Below, piece by piece: positions 9,091 to 20,282 of a stretch of 64,000 bases of DNA. The position numbers and the translations under genes are program-made. How positions within the stretch are numbered: position 1 is the first letter of the stretch; every line of letters begins with the position of its first letter. Source of the stretch: Planctomycetaceae bacterium (GTDB lineage: Bacteria > Planctomycetota > Planctomycetia > Pirellulales > Pirellulaceae); contig JAEUIQ010000021.1 in the NCBI GenBank assembly GCA_016794985.1, positions 186,001-250,000 of the forward strand, read 5' to 3'. The notes below the pieces were generated by a model that saw nothing but the letters and a program-made list of their open reading frames with translations, was not told the DNA's origin and ran no database searches.

Positions 9091-9897
9091 CTAGTACGGA
9101 AAAGCCGTGATTACTCGATCTTCGTCGACGACGACGCGAAGCTTGTTGGTGGCCGGGCGTTTCAATCGAGCGCCTTCCCGACCGCCAATGTAACCAATGG
9201 GCTTGTCGAAAGTTGCCTCGTAGATTGTCCGACCATCCTCATTTCGCATTGAGGTCCGTGGTTCACGTCGTTTGGCACGAAGATAGCTCTGATCAATGTG
9301 TTGGAGGAACTGTTCCATATCGCCGCGGAAGACACCGTGACGCCCGCTTCGCTCGGGTTGGTCATTCAAATGCCGCTCTATATGGTTCAAGCGATGGCCT
9401 TCGGCACTGCCGCGGGTGTACCGCAATCCGGCAGGAGAGACGTACTCTTCGCGCCCCAACGACCGCAGCACGCCATGCAACAATTCATTCTTTTCGACCG
9501 TTGAATGGTTGTTGGAATCATCGGTCGCTTTGGGGGTCGGTAACTCCGTTGTCGGTAACTCCGTTGTCGGCAACTCCCGACTTGATTCCTCGTGTTGTTG
9601 AGGGAGTTCTGGCGACTTCGACGTTGGCTTCATGTCGGGCAACGATGGCGTTCGCTCGACCGGTCGCTCTTTTTGAGGATTGCGCTCGGCAGTCTGGTTC
9701 GAACCTATTTCAACATGGTCTTTCGGGGGTGGATCTCCGGCGGGTTGTTTGGAAAGCAAATTGCCCAACGTCGGTAGGTTCCAACCAAACTGCTGATTGG
9801 CGATGGGCTGCAGCAGAATGTACAGCACCGCCAACGCCAACAAAGCGAACAACCAACGGGCGGGTATTTTCGGGCTCGGCGACTTGCGTTTCTTCAT
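9091..9897 (-). CDS. Membrane-anchored protein with possible BECR-like nuclease tail
   Basis: ATG at 9897 gives 268 residues: a basic head (MKKRKSPSPKIPARW), one membrane helix (LFALLALAVLYILL, about residues 16-32), a long Pro/Ser/Thr/Glu-rich linker with a small repeat (ELPTTELPTTELPT), and a compact C-terminal domain of about 110 residues. That domain has GLRYTRGSAEGHRLNHIERH, then GVFRGDMEQFLQHI, IGYIGGREGARL and a final RVITAFPY. The pattern of His, Arg and terminal aromatic residues recalls small ribonuclease-like folds of the barnase/EndoU/colicin/RelE group, but this is only a resemblance. By topology the domain would be outside the cytoplasm. No immunity-type gene is evident. The longer upstream ORF start at 10059 is unlikely because the membrane anchor would then be internal. 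Confidence 0.6.
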   Translation of the reverse strand: MKKRKSPSPKIPARWLFALLALAVLYILLQPIANQQFGWNLPTLGNLLSKQPAGDPPPKDHVEIGSNQTAERNPQKERPVERTPSLPDMKPTSKSPELPQQHEESSRELPTTELPTTELPTPKATDDSNNHSTVEKNELLHGVLRSLGREEYVSPAGLRYTRGSAEGHRLNHIERHLNDQPERSGRHGVFRGDMEQFLQHIDQSYLRAKRREPRTSMRNEDGRTIYEATFDKPIGYIGGREGARLKRPATNKLRVVVDEDRVITAFPY

Positions 9898-10114
9898 TCG
9901 ACAATCCAAGGAAAGGGGCGACCTGCAAATTCGTTGGCCCAAGGTCGAACACTTCGGGGGCGGCGGACAATTAGACCATACGTCGGCCATCATTCCTAGA
10001 TTCGTTGCTTTTCGTACAACCGGCGCCAGGGGAATCCAAGTTGCTTCATGACAGCTCATCAGATAATCGCTCGATACTAGCTCAGGGGGCGTTGTTTGCT
10101 AGCGAGGCAAGCTC

Positions 10115-10504
10115 ATGAATTGGAATCGAAATCACTACATGACCGTTGGGTTCTTGATGGTCTTATCTGGGTTCCATTTTCGCGTGGTCGAGTCGTTTGT
10201 TCTGACACCTCAAGCGACGAAGTTCTTGAATGAACAACACGATGGTCTGGAATTGACAGGCAGCGTCTATAAAGAGGACGGCAACAAGGTCGCAGCCACT
10301 ACTGGCTCGAACACTTGGACACAATACCAACCGGTTTCTCAGAGCGGTCGGACCGGTACCATGACCGCCGGCTACACGAAATCAGAGACCATCACGGATA
10401 CTCCCAAGAAAGTGATCACCCCTCCAAACTGGATGGGATGGCCGATGATCTATATCGGGGCGGTATTGGCGTTGTTTGGGATCACGATGCCAAAAACCGC
10501 CTAG
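10115..10504 (+). CDS. Small membrane protein of unknown function
   Basis: The 129-residue protein begins MNWNRNHYMTVGFLMVLSGF, a membrane or signal-anchor helix, has a polar extracytoplasmic middle rich in Thr/Ser/Gly, and ends with a second hydrophobic helix (WPMIYIGAVLALFGITM). The start is supported by GAGG seven bases before ATG. I do not recognise the family. It lies 115 bases before another small exported protein on the same strand and is divergent from the anchored protein at 9.1-9.9 kb. Confidence 0.7.
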   Translation: MNWNRNHYMTVGFLMVLSGFHFRVVESFVLTPQATKFLNEQHDGLELTGSVYKEDGNKVAATTGSNTWTQYQPVSQSGRTGTMTAGYTKSETITDTPKKVITPPNWMGWPMIYIGAVLALFGITMPKTA

Positions 10505-10619
10505 CGCGGCGGCACGGATTGAACGGAGTCGGGATATCAAGAACTCCCTGTGCAGATCGCCAACAGAGTGACTGTCGAATTCCTTGAGTTCTTAGCACTG
10601 GTTCGAAGGGACTTGGAAC

Positions 10620-11129
10620 ATGTTTCAACGAACGGCCTCGATCATTTTGGGCTCGTTGGTGTTGGCCCTTCTACTTCGCGGAGCGTCATCCAATCAACCA
10701 CGACCTCTGTGGGGTGGAATGGCCGAAGGATCTATCGTTGGGTTGCAGGCCGCTCCAGATGCCGCAACCAATAATGATCAAAAGCGTGTTTACTATCTGA
10801 TTTCCGGTACGCCACGAGTGCAAGGCCAAGAGCAAGATCAAGTCAATTCTCCGGCTTCAAGCCAACGTCTGCGAGAGGGTCGAGAGGTTCGGGATCCGGA
10901 ATCTGTTTTCCAACCGGTTGGTGACCGAATGAATTGCTTTTTGCCCAGCCTTCAAATGACGGTTACGGTGCTTGAGAATTTGACGCTCGAACGAGTCTAT
11001 GAGATTTTGACCCGTCATGATGAAAAGGCAACTTGGGAAGTCGAAGGCCTGATCACGGAGCACCAGGGTCGCAACTATATTTTGTTGCATCGAGCGGTCG
11101 TCAATTCGATTTCGCTGGACGAACAGTAA
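10620..11129 (+). CDS. Exported protein of unknown function
   Basis: The 169-residue protein starts with a signal-peptide-like MFQRTASIILGSLVLALLLRG and continues into a soluble domain ending [32 protein letters not shown] lies nine bases before ATG. The last segment looks like a small beta-rich domain. Similar unnamed proteins occur in planctomycetes as far as I recall, but no function is known to me. Its last 29 bases overlap the 3' end of the convergent moaC gene (11101-11129). Confidence 0.65.
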   Translation: MFQRTASIILGSLVLALLLRGASSNQPRPLWGGMAEGSIVGLQAAPDAATNNDQKRVYYLISGTPRVQGQEQDQVNSPASSQRLREGREVRDPESVFQPVGDRMNCFLPSLQMTVTVLENLTLERVYEILTRHDEKATWEVEGLITEHQGRNYILLHRAVVNSISLDEQ

Positions 11130-11613
11130 CTTCTTCTCGAATCCAATCTCCAGATTTTCCGCCTCGTTTTTCTAGCAGCATCAATTCGCGAATCGTCATT
11201 CCGCGATCAACCGCCTTGCACATGTCGTAAACCGTCAGTGCGGCTGTACTCGCAGCCACCAGTGCTTCCATTTCGACACCGGTGGGACCGTTCGTTTTGA
11301 CACGAGTTGTAATCTGAAGAATGCCGGGTTCGACAAATTCCAGTTCGACTTCGGTACTGCTAACGTTCAACGAGTGACACAAGGGGATCAACTCGTCTGT
11401 GCGTTTGGCAGCCATGATTGCTGCAAGTCTCGCCACTTGTAACACGTCGCCCTTGTAAAGGGCTTGCTGTTGGATCAAAGTCGCGGTTTCCTCAGCCATG
11501 CACACAGAAGTTCGCGCCACCGCGATTCTCTCGGTGGGTGGCTTCGCGCCTACATCGACCATGCGGGCATTGCCATGGGAATCAAAGTGGGTGAAATCAC
11601 TGTTGGGATTCAT
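11101..11613 (-). CDS. moaC: Cyclic pyranopterin monophosphate synthase
   Basis: MoaC converts the MoaA product to cyclic pyranopterin monophosphate, the first intermediate of molybdenum cofactor synthesis. The 170 residues carry the family blocks [57 protein letters not shown] and [24 protein letters not shown], including the KR and LCH active-site residues and the terminal KSG. It is cytoplasmic and expected to be hexameric. Its ATG at 11613 lies inside the end of glgB (17-base overlap), so it is translated from the same mRNA, an odd pairing of glycogen and cofactor genes. No other moa or mob gene is in the window. Confidence 0.96.
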   Translation of the reverse strand: MNPNSDFTHFDSHGNARMVDVGAKPPTERIAVARTSVCMAEETATLIQQQALYKGDVLQVARLAAIMAAKRTDELIPLCHSLNVSSTEVELEFVEPGILQITTRVKTNGPTGVEMEALVAASTAALTVYDMCKAVDRGMTIRELMLLEKRGGKSGDWIREEVTVRPAKSN

Positions 11614-13843
11614 CGGCGACCTGGGCTAAGGCAATCCCAGCCAACGGTGGCAAGTTCAAGCGAATTGAAAACGGGCGTCCTTGGGCTGGAATCGGTTCGG
11701 CTGGTGATTGAAACGTTCCAACGTTGGAGCCGCCGTAGAACTTCGAATCCGAATTGAGAATTTCTTGGTACAAACCTGGCGCGTCGACACCAAGGCGATA
11801 ATCCCGTCGCACAACAGGTGTCATATTGAAGGCGGCCAGAATATTGCGATCGCCGGCTTTGTTGCGACGCAAGAAAGCCAAAATGCTATTGTCCGCATTG
11901 AGGCAATCAATCCATTGGAATCCAGCTCCGTCAAAATCAAGTTCATGCAGCGCCGGTTCCGCGACGTGCAGTCGATTCAAGTCCGCAACCAATTGCTTTA
12001 GGCCTCCATGCGTGTCGAACTTCAGCAAGCCCCAATCCAATTCACGATTGTGATTCCATTCAGTCCATTGGCCGAATTCGCTGCCCATGAACAGCAGCTT
12101 CTTGCCGGGATGTAGCCACATGTACGTGTATAGCAACCGCAGGTTGGCAAACTTCTGCCACAAGTCTCCCGGCATTTGATCCAAGAGTGCTCGTTTCCCA
12201 TGCACCACTTCGTCGTGGGAAAGTGGCAAGGTAAAATTCTCGTGAAACGCATAAATCAGCGAGAACGTGAGCTCGTTGTGGTGATACTTGCGATGGATGG
12301 GGTTGTGGCGGAAGTAACGCAAGGTGTCGTTCATCCAGCCCATGTTCCATTTCAGATTGAAACCTAATCCGCCTTTTTCAGTGGGGCGAGAAACACCTTC
12401 CCAAGCCGTGCTTTCCTCGGCAATTGTCACGACACCAGGATGTTCGGAGTGCACTGCTTCATTGAACTCGCGCAGAAACGATATGGCTTCCAAGTTCTCG
12501 CGTCCGCCATATTGATTCGGTACCCATTGATTCGCCTTGCGGCTATAATCCAAGTACAACATGGAAGCGACCGCATCCACTCGCAGGCCATCAATGTGGT
12601 ACTTGTCGAGCCAGAACAGTGCGTTGGCGATCAAGAAATTGCGAACCTCGTTGCGTCCGTAATTGAAGATGAGTGTTCCCCAATCAGGATGCTCACCTTG
12701 CCGCGGGTCCAAGTGTTCGAACAAGGCAGTGCCATCAAACCGAGCCAAGCCGTGACGATCTTTGGGGAAATGTGCCGGCACCCAGTCGATGATGACACCG
12801 ATTCCGTGCTGATGGCAGTAATCCACAAAATACATGAAGTCGGTGGGGCTGCCGTAACGACTGGTAACGGCGAAGTATCCGGTCGTTTGATAACCCCAGC
12901 TTCCGGTGTAAGGGTGTTCGCTGATTGGCAACAGCTCCAAATGCGTGTAGTGCATTTCTTGGCAGTACTTGACCAATCGATGCGCCAGTTCACGGTAGTT
13001 CAGCCAACCGTTGGGTTGGCTTGAGTCTGTTTGCCACGATCCCAAGTGAACTTCGTAAACACTCATTGGCTGTTCAAGCGGGTTGGCGGCAGCACGACGA
13101 GCAAGCCAATCGGCGTCATTCCAAGTGTAAGCATTGAGATCGGTCACAATCGACGCCGTTTTTGGCGGGACTTCGGCGGCAAAACCCATCGGGTCGGTGC
13201 GGTCGGTGACGTGACCGTCTGCGCCGGTGACTCGGAATTTATACAACGCTCCGATGTGCACTCCGGGTACGAACAACTCCCACAAGCCGCCGGCAGATTT
13301 CTTCATCGGATTTCGTCGATGATCCCAGCTATTGAAGTCTCCGATGACCGAAATGCCGCGCGCGTTCGGAGCCCAGACGCAGAAGTTCGTCCCGGTGTTT
13401 CCATCCACCGTTCGCGAATGAGCTCCGAGGACATCGTAAAGGCGACGGTGTTTTCCCTCGCCAATCAAGTACTGGTCGAAATCGGTGGCCATCGGAGCAA
13501 CCGTGTAACTGTCCATCGTAACTTTCACCTCTCCCGACACGTTCGAATATCCAATCTTATAGGGTGAAGATGAATCGGGTCTCACGCGACTCCATTCCAC
13601 CGGGCAGATTGCCTCATACAACCCGGACGGATGGATTCGCTTCATGGGAATTTGAATCGTATCCGAGTTGTGTTGCAACCATGCCGACCGGGCATCCGGC
13701 AAAAACGCCCGAACATGCGACCAAAGGCCAGGGCTGGTTTGCGAGATCTGTGGCCCCAGAACAGCCGAAGGATCATCCAATCTTCCTTCAAACAGCCGTT
13801 GTAGATCGCTCAGGCTCACCGAGTTAGCTAATGTACTTTCCAT
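11597..13843 (-). CDS. glgB: 1,4-alpha-glucan branching enzyme
   Basis: GlgB makes the alpha-1,6 branches of glycogen. The 748-residue protein (start ATG 13843) has the expected order: an N-terminal segment (about 1-110), a CBM48 domain (around [21 protein letters not shown]), a GH13 catalytic barrel and a C-terminal beta domain. Catalytic landmarks are [15 protein letters not shown] with the nucleophile Asp, [11 protein letters not shown] with the acid/base Glu and [16 protein letters not shown] with the transition-state Asp. A GTG at 13909 would add 22 residues but lacks a well-spaced ribosome-binding site; neither start is strongly supported. It is the first gene of a two-gene transcript with moaC. 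No glgA, glgC or glgX is nearby. Confidence 0.96.
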   Translation of the reverse strand: MESTLANSVSLSDLQRLFEGRLDDPSAVLGPQISQTSPGLWSHVRAFLPDARSAWLQHNSDTIQIPMKRIHPSGLYEAICPVEWSRVRPDSSSPYKIGYSNVSGEVKVTMDSYTVAPMATDFDQYLIGEGKHRRLYDVLGAHSRTVDGNTGTNFCVWAPNARGISVIGDFNSWDHRRNPMKKSAGGLWELFVPGVHIGALYKFRVTGADGHVTDRTDPMGFAAEVPPKTASIVTDLNAYTWNDADWLARRAAANPLEQPMSVYEVHLGSWQTDSSQPNGWLNYRELAHRLVKYCQEMHYTHLELLPISEHPYTGSWGYQTTGYFAVTSRYGSPTDFMYFVDYCHQHGIGVIIDWVPAHFPKDRHGLARFDGTALFEHLDPRQGEHPDWGTLIFNYGRNEVRNFLIANALFWLDKYHIDGLRVDAVASMLYLDYSRKANQWVPNQYGGRENLEAISFLREFNEAVHSEHPGVVTIAEESTAWEGVSRPTEKGGLGFNLKWNMGWMNDTLRYFRHNPIHRKYHHNELTFSLIYAFHENFTLPLSHDEVVHGKRALLDQMPGDLWQKFANLRLLYTYMWLHPGKKLLFMGSEFGQWTEWNHNRELDWGLLKFDTHGGLKQLVADLNRLHVAEPALHELDFDGAGFQWIDCLNADNSILAFLRRNKAGDRNILAAFNMTPVVRRDYRLGVDAPGLYQEILNSDSKFYGGSNVGTFQSPAEPIPAQGRPFSIRLNLPPLAGIALAQVADESQQ

Positions 13844-13994
13844 GTTTTTCACTGTACTTCCATTTACACTTAGTGATTTCGTACCGAAGTCGCTGCCTGG
13901 CAATGCCACTTCCGTTCAGCGAACGTGTCGTGAACGTCGGCGACGTCTAGGCGGTAGGGGCCGAAGTGGCTAGACAAAGAAGCCCGCACGGCAG

Positions 13995-14612
13995 TTAGCT
14001 AACCGCTCCGAGTTGCGTTTCCCAGCGCTGGGCGAGATCAACTGCCAATCGCGAGGCAGCTGTGACCCAAGTTGCGTCCAAGCCTCGCAACGGCAACGTG
14101 GCGGGTGACGCGATTTCAGAATCCGTCGTTTCTGCCACGGCCAGCAATCTTCCCCGGCGTCGCCGTGCAAAGTGAGGCTTAGGAATCTGGCGCGACTGAT
14201 TTGCATCCGGTGTGTCGATGCGGAATTGTCGGCATTGAACTTGGTGGTAGGAGAGGGCGTGATCCAAACGACGCCACAGGTCGGCGTGGTTGATCTCGAC
14301 TAAATCGCCGAACCGTTGCCACTTCCAGTCTTGTTCGCGCCATTCATCCAAGCCATAGCGCATCCCACGGATGACGTACTTCTGATCCGTGATCAATGTG
14401 ACTTGCGACTCTTGTTCCAACGCTTCCAAGCCACGCACAACAGTGAGCAGATCGAGTCGTTCACCGCTGACGCCCGGTTCAATATCGCTGGCATCAAGCA
14501 ATACTTTAGCATCGGCGGATTGAATTACAAAACGCCAAGAGCCTCCAGCCGGGTGCCAGCAACGATTATAGGTTTGCACCAACAGTAGGTGTCGATTATC
14601 GTCGAACATCAT
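13995..14612 (-). CDS. RNase HI-like protein with altered active site
   Basis: The 205-residue cytoplasmic protein aligns with RNase HI over residues 1-130. GGSWRFVIQ corresponds to the first strand pair, GERLDLLTVVRGLEALEQ to the helix carrying Glu48 of the E. coli enzyme, VTLITDQKYVIRGM to the Asp70 strand, and WKWQRFGDLVEINHADLWRRLD to the basic and helix E region. The Asp70 equivalent is present, but the Asp10 position appears to be Thr, the Glu48 position Asp, and no Asp134 equivalent is obvious. The C-terminal 75 residues are an extra tail. ATG 14612 is immediately followed by ATG 14609, which is better spaced from GGAAG. It may bind rather than cut RNA-DNA hybrids. Confidence 0.75.
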   Translation of the reverse strand: MMFDDNRHLLLVQTYNRCWHPAGGSWRFVIQSADAKVLLDASDIEPGVSGERLDLLTVVRGLEALEQESQVTLITDQKYVIRGMRYGLDEWREQDWKWQRFGDLVEINHADLWRRLDHALSYHQVQCRQFRIDTPDANQSRQIPKPHFARRRRGRLLAVAETTDSEIASPATLPLRGLDATWVTAASRLAVDLAQRWETQLGAVS

Positions 14613-14968
14613 TCGCTTCCTGCGTTGTCAACGGTTAGGTGACGTAGTTAAACGGCAACAAACTTTACCCGATGCAATTAGATTACCCAGGAAAAAAACT
14701 CTAGCAAATCTTGCCCGAATCTGCGACCTTGACGATTTTGCGGCCGGAAGAAAAAGCGGGGAACGCGGTCGTGCCCGACAGCGAGTTGACTAGCGACCTT
14801 GAATGAGACGTGCTGACACTTTGATACAATCGGCAAGGGCCGCAGTTCTGATGTGCTTGGGAAAAATTAACTCTATAATGGCGCCCCAGCTCTTTACCGC
14901 GGTGGGACGGCGCGAACCGTGTTCGTACTTGGTGCGGGCATTGGATTGTTTGGGAATCGAGGGTTGGG
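14613..14968. other. Intergenic, no gene seen
   Basis: This 356-base gap separates two divergent units. TATAAT at 14874-14879 could be the -10 of a promoter reading right, but I found no good -35 partner. No RNA or ORF was supported. Confidence 0.4.
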
Positions 14969-16272
<1,304 letters not shown>

Positions 16273-16439
16273 GAACCATCGGTAAATTGATAGAATACCG
16301 AGACGGCCTGCCGGTGGCCTTAACAACGGAACGCCAACATGAAGTGGACCAATTCGGTTTCTGCAAATGAAGCGAAATTAATGCAGCAAGGGCCGGCATT
16401 TCGCTGACCCTTGTTGATCTATTGGAAACGGCACGGCTG

Positions 16440-18008
16440 CTATTGGGTTCGCTGCGATGGTTCTCGCAAGCTTTCGTCCATGTGTCGGAACAACGGATAC
16501 AAGAAGTAATCAATTACTCGCCGTGACCCGACTTTGAGCTCCACTTTACATGTCATCCCAGGAACAATCCGGAAATTGGCGGGTTGATTTTGAATCGTTC
16601 GGTCATCAAGCGTCACGAACGCCTTGAAGAAAGTTGTCTCAGCTTCGCCTTCCTTCTTTTCGAAAGCCCCTTCACTGATCGTCGCCAAGTGTCCTTTCAA
16701 TGTGCCGTGCTTTTGATAGGGCAGCGCATCTAATTTGATGATCGCGAGATCGCTCAATCGAATTTCGCCGATGTCTTTTCCAGCGACTTCGGCTTCAATT
16801 CTCAATGGATCTCGGAGTGGCATCAATTTGAACAGAGGGTCGGTTTCACGAACGACGCTACCGGTTGTACGTTCGGAAGCTTCCAGAACAAAAAACTCGT
16901 CGAAGGGCAGATCCGTCGGAACCCGAAGCTCCGATAGCTCTTTCATGCGATTCGCCTTATCCAAATCTGCTCTGAGGACATGTGCTTCTTTGGAAGTCTC
17001 TACAATTTTCTCGTTAACTTCGGCAATTCGATCCGCCTTGGCACGTTCTTGACGTTTTCTTGCGGCTGCCAAATCGTGTTGCAGTTGTTTGTTTTGATTG
17101 ATCAGATTGTTGATCTTCAAGCCAGTTTCCTGCCGGTTGAGCTTTTGGCTCAGATAAGTGGTTTCAGGTTGAACATTTTTCTCAGCCAAAACTCGCATTT
17201 TCTCTTCCACTTCCAAGTGAATCGCCAACGCCTCCTGCAGACCGGCCATCTCTTCAGTGTTTCCTTGGATCTTGGCTTCAAAACCTTCAATCTCCGCCGA
17301 GATTTCCGCCAATTGTGATTCGAGTGCTAATTGACGTGAGCGGAACAACGCTGCCTCGGCCTGCCAGTACGGAGAATCGGCATGGGCACTAATGTCAAAG
17401 ACGGACGCTTCGGATTGTTCCGCGGTCAATCGAGCCAGTTTTGCTTCTGCGGTGAAAAGTCGTCCTGTCAAACTTTGGACATCGGCGTCGGGAACCGTCG
17501 CATCCAGTGTCGCCAACAACTGCCCCGCGCGGACCACGTCCCCAAAACGAACATGAATTTGTCGAATGGGTGATCCAGCGGTGGCTTGGATCAATACTGG
17601 TTCGGAGATGGGCACCAGTTTCCCTTGGGCCACGACAAACGTTTCGATTTTCGTCCAATAGGCCCAGGCAATAGCGGTGAGCAGAAATAAAGTCACCGTA
17701 TAAAGCACCCAGCGTAGGCCACCGGGGACGGGAGTCACTTCCAATTCAATAGCGTCGGGTTGGAAGTCGACAAACGCGGATCCAATTTTCTGGACGGATT
17801 CTTTCTCCGACCCGGGCTTTGGTTTGCCAACCTTGGGCGTGGTTCCACGAACGCCCGCGGCACCGGGACCAGTGCCAGACGGTGCGTCTTGAGCCGCTTG
17901 GACTCGATCAGCTACGATTTTGGCAATGCCTTGTTTGAGATTCTCGCGCTGCTCCGAACTGAGGGCTTCATTTTCTGAAGGAGGGATCGGTGCTTTGGTT
18001 TCGCTCAT
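16440..18008 (-). CDS. HlyD-family membrane fusion protein (type I secretion adaptor)
   Basis: The 522-residue protein begins at ATG 18008 (GGAG six bases upstream). Its layout is typical of type I secretion adaptors: a long cytoplasmic N-terminus of about 105 residues, one membrane helix (RWVLYTVTLFLLTAIAWAYW), a biotinyl/lipoyl half-motif (VLIQATAGSPIRQIHVRFGD), a long coiled-coil hairpin (about residues 170-355, rich in AEAKLARL, EIEGFEAKI and RKRQERAKADR), the second lipoyl half and a beta-barrel end (RIVPGMTCKVELKVGSRRVIDYF). It spans the periplasm and should bridge the ABC exporter encoded 39 bases upstream to an outer-membrane TolC-like channel, which is not in this window. The unusually long N-terminal cytoplasmic tail may contact the ATPase. 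Confidence 0.9.
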   Translation of the reverse strand: MSETKAPIPPSENEALSSEQRENLKQGIAKIVADRVQAAQDAPSGTGPGAAGVRGTTPKVGKPKPGSEKESVQKIGSAFVDFQPDAIELEVTPVPGGLRWVLYTVTLFLLTAIAWAYWTKIETFVVAQGKLVPISEPVLIQATAGSPIRQIHVRFGDVVRAGQLLATLDATVPDADVQSLTGRLFTAEAKLARLTAEQSEASVFDISAHADSPYWQAEAALFRSRQLALESQLAEISAEIEGFEAKIQGNTEEMAGLQEALAIHLEVEEKMRVLAEKNVQPETTYLSQKLNRQETGLKINNLINQNKQLQHDLAAARKRQERAKADRIAEVNEKIVETSKEAHVLRADLDKANRMKELSELRVPTDLPFDEFFVLEASERTTGSVVRETDPLFKLMPLRDPLRIEAEVAGKDIGEIRLSDLAIIKLDALPYQKHGTLKGHLATISEGAFEKKEGEAETTFFKAFVTLDDRTIQNQPANFRIVPGMTCKVELKVGSRRVIDYFLYPLFRHMDESLREPSQRTQ

Positions 18009-18047
18009 GTGGAACTCCAATGGTGGCGGTTGGCCGGATGTTGGTGA

Positions 18048-20282
18048 TTATCGTTTGGCAAATCCAGCTTGTTGCCGCCACAATTCTTGGTACGTCGCGC
18101 AAGTTTCTAACAGTTGCGGATGTTTGCCAGCCCCTTCGATCTGCCCATCTTTCAAGACGATGATTTGGTCGCAATTCGTCAACGTCGATAAACGATGCGA
18201 AACGATGACCAGTGTTCGTCCAGCTGCAATCTTGTTCAAATTGCGTTGCAAGATCGCTTCACTTTCCGGGTCGAGCGCACTGGTCGCCTCGTCGAGAATC
18301 AAGATCTTAGGATCTGTCAGCAAAGCCCGCGCGATGGCCAAACGTTGCTTCTGACCGCCGGACAGGTTCGATCCACCCTCTTCGAGAATCGTGTCGTACG
18401 ATTGAGGCATTCGTTCCACGAACTCCGCCGCGCCTGCCAAGCGGGCAGCGTAGACGATCTCTTGGAAGCTGGCGTTCGTCTTGGCCATCGAGATGTTTTC
18501 TCGCACCGATCCACGGAACAGGAAGTTCTCTTGCAGAACGACACCCAAGTTCGAACGTACATGACTGATGTCCAATTCACGCATGTCCAGGCCATCGACT
18601 CGCACGACACCCGCTTGGGCTTGATACATTCCTTGAATCAAACGCGTGATAGTCGTCTTCCCCGAGCCGCTTCTTCCGACGATCCCGAGAATGCTGCCGG
18701 CCGGGACTTGAAACGAAACACGATCTAACGCGGGTGCAGCCGTCGCCGAGTATTGAAAGGTGACCTTTTCGAACTCCAATTGACCACGCATGTCGATTCG
18801 CAAGCCGCGTCCTAACCCTTGTTCCGTAGGGTGGTTCATGACGTTGCCCAACATTTTGACGCTCAATTTGGTTTCCTGGTACGAGTGCACCAAGGAGACC
18901 AGCTGCACGAGTGGGCCCGTAACGCGACCAGCGATCATTTGAAAGGCAATCAAACTACCAATTGAAAGTTGATTGTCCGCTACCAACGCAGCACCCCAGA
19001 AAATCACAACGACCGTCATCATTTTTTCGAAGTACTTGGACAAACTTGTGGCTATGGCACTAATGTGGCCGACACGAAAGTGGCTGCTGACCGATTGGGC
19101 CGAGGCGTCATCCCATTTCTTTCGCTGGGCTGGTTCCATGGAAAGAGCTTTGACGGTCTGAATGCCGTGAATGGTCTCGACCAACATGGCTTGGCGACCG
19201 CCCTCGGCCACATAGAGTTCTTCCAATCGTCGACGGTAGGGCCCCAACAAGACGCCAATCGTGATCATCAAAAGGACCGCAAAGAAAACCACGATCAGCG
19301 CCAATTCGACGCTGTACCAAAACAAAAGTGGTAAGAAGATGACCAGGGCGGTGGAATCCAGCACGGTCATGAAAACACTACCCGATAGAAATTCGCGAAT
19401 CTTCGAAGATTGCTGCATGTGCTTGGTCAAAACACCGGCAGTAATGTGCTCGAAAAACGTCATCGGCAAACCGAGCATGTGTCGAAACGTTCGAGTCGAA
19501 ACACGAATGTCGACTTTACTAGTCGCGTACAGGAGCAAGTAGCTTCGCAGGTAGCTCAATACCATGTCGAAACCTAAGGCGATGCAGATCCCGATCGTGA
19601 TAACCCGTAGCGTCTCCACCGCCGAGTTCACCAAGACTTTGTCGATCACGATCTGAAAGTACAAAGGAGTGACCAAGGCAATCAGATGCAACACCAACGC
19701 GGCCACGCCAACATCAAAAAACGTGCGCCATTGTTTCGTGAACTCGGGAACGAACCACGACAAGCCAAACGGTTGCTCTTTGTCCAAGATCGAGACCTTG
19801 CGTTTCAACAGCAACGCATGTCCCTTCCACTTGGATTCCAATTGCTCTTGCGTTATGAACAGGAACCCCTGTCCAGCGGCCATGGGGTCATAGATCGCCA
19901 CCTTCTGCACCGTGGCACCACCTTCGCCAATCTCGTCTCGCATGCCAACCAGGATGACCCAGTTGCCATTTGCCAAACGAGCCATGATCGGCCAAGATTT
20001 CCCAGCCTTCCCTAGTTGCTTCCAGCTGAGCGAAGTGTATTTGGCTTTGAATTTGTGATCGTGGGCGATCCGGAGCAATTTCCGCAAATCCGGTTCTTCG
20101 TGCGCCAACGAGTGATCTTGAGCGATTCGCTCGAAATTGACTTCGGCCCCATGGTGGCGGGCAATCAATGCGAAACACTTAAGGGCTGTATGAGCCGGGG
20201 GTTGTTCGCGAGGTACATCAGTATTCGACGCCGAGGCATCCTGCGGCGGCAATGCCGGATTCTCTTCAGTTAATGGGGGCAT
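18048..20282 (-). CDS. ABC exporter with inactive C39-like domain (type I secretion ATPase)
   Basis: The 744-residue protein starts at ATG 20282 (AGGA nine bases upstream). Residues about 25-160 form a C39-peptidase-like domain; where active enzymes have the catalytic Cys this one has Thr (HTALKCFALIARHHG), so it should recognise rather than cleave the substrate, as in HlyB. Next come six membrane helices (about 190-450) and an ATPase domain with Walker A GIVGRSGSGKTTITRL, signature LSGGQKQRLAIARALL, Walker B ILILDEATSALDPESE and switch His in VIVSHRLSTL. It is an inner-membrane homodimer that exports an unprocessed protein together with the HlyD-like adaptor downstream. No RTX-type substrate gene is visible nearby. 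Confidence 0.92.
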   Translation of the reverse strand: MPPLTEENPALPPQDASASNTDVPREQPPAHTALKCFALIARHHGAEVNFERIAQDHSLAHEEPDLRKLLRIAHDHKFKAKYTSLSWKQLGKAGKSWPIMARLANGNWVILVGMRDEIGEGGATVQKVAIYDPMAAGQGFLFITQEQLESKWKGHALLLKRKVSILDKEQPFGLSWFVPEFTKQWRTFFDVGVAALVLHLIALVTPLYFQIVIDKVLVNSAVETLRVITIGICIALGFDMVLSYLRSYLLLYATSKVDIRVSTRTFRHMLGLPMTFFEHITAGVLTKHMQQSSKIREFLSGSVFMTVLDSTALVIFLPLLFWYSVELALIVVFFAVLLMITIGVLLGPYRRRLEELYVAEGGRQAMLVETIHGIQTVKALSMEPAQRKKWDDASAQSVSSHFRVGHISAIATSLSKYFEKMMTVVVIFWGAALVADNQLSIGSLIAFQMIAGRVTGPLVQLVSLVHSYQETKLSVKMLGNVMNHPTEQGLGRGLRIDMRGQLEFEKVTFQYSATAAPALDRVSFQVPAGSILGIVGRSGSGKTTITRLIQGMYQAQAGVVRVDGLDMRELDISHVRSNLGVVLQENFLFRGSVRENISMAKTNASFQEIVYAARLAGAAEFVERMPQSYDTILEEGGSNLSGGQKQRLAIARALLTDPKILILDEATSALDPESEAILQRNLNKIAAGRTLVIVSHRLSTLTNCDQIIVLKDGQIEGAGKHPQLLETCATYQELWRQQAGFAKR

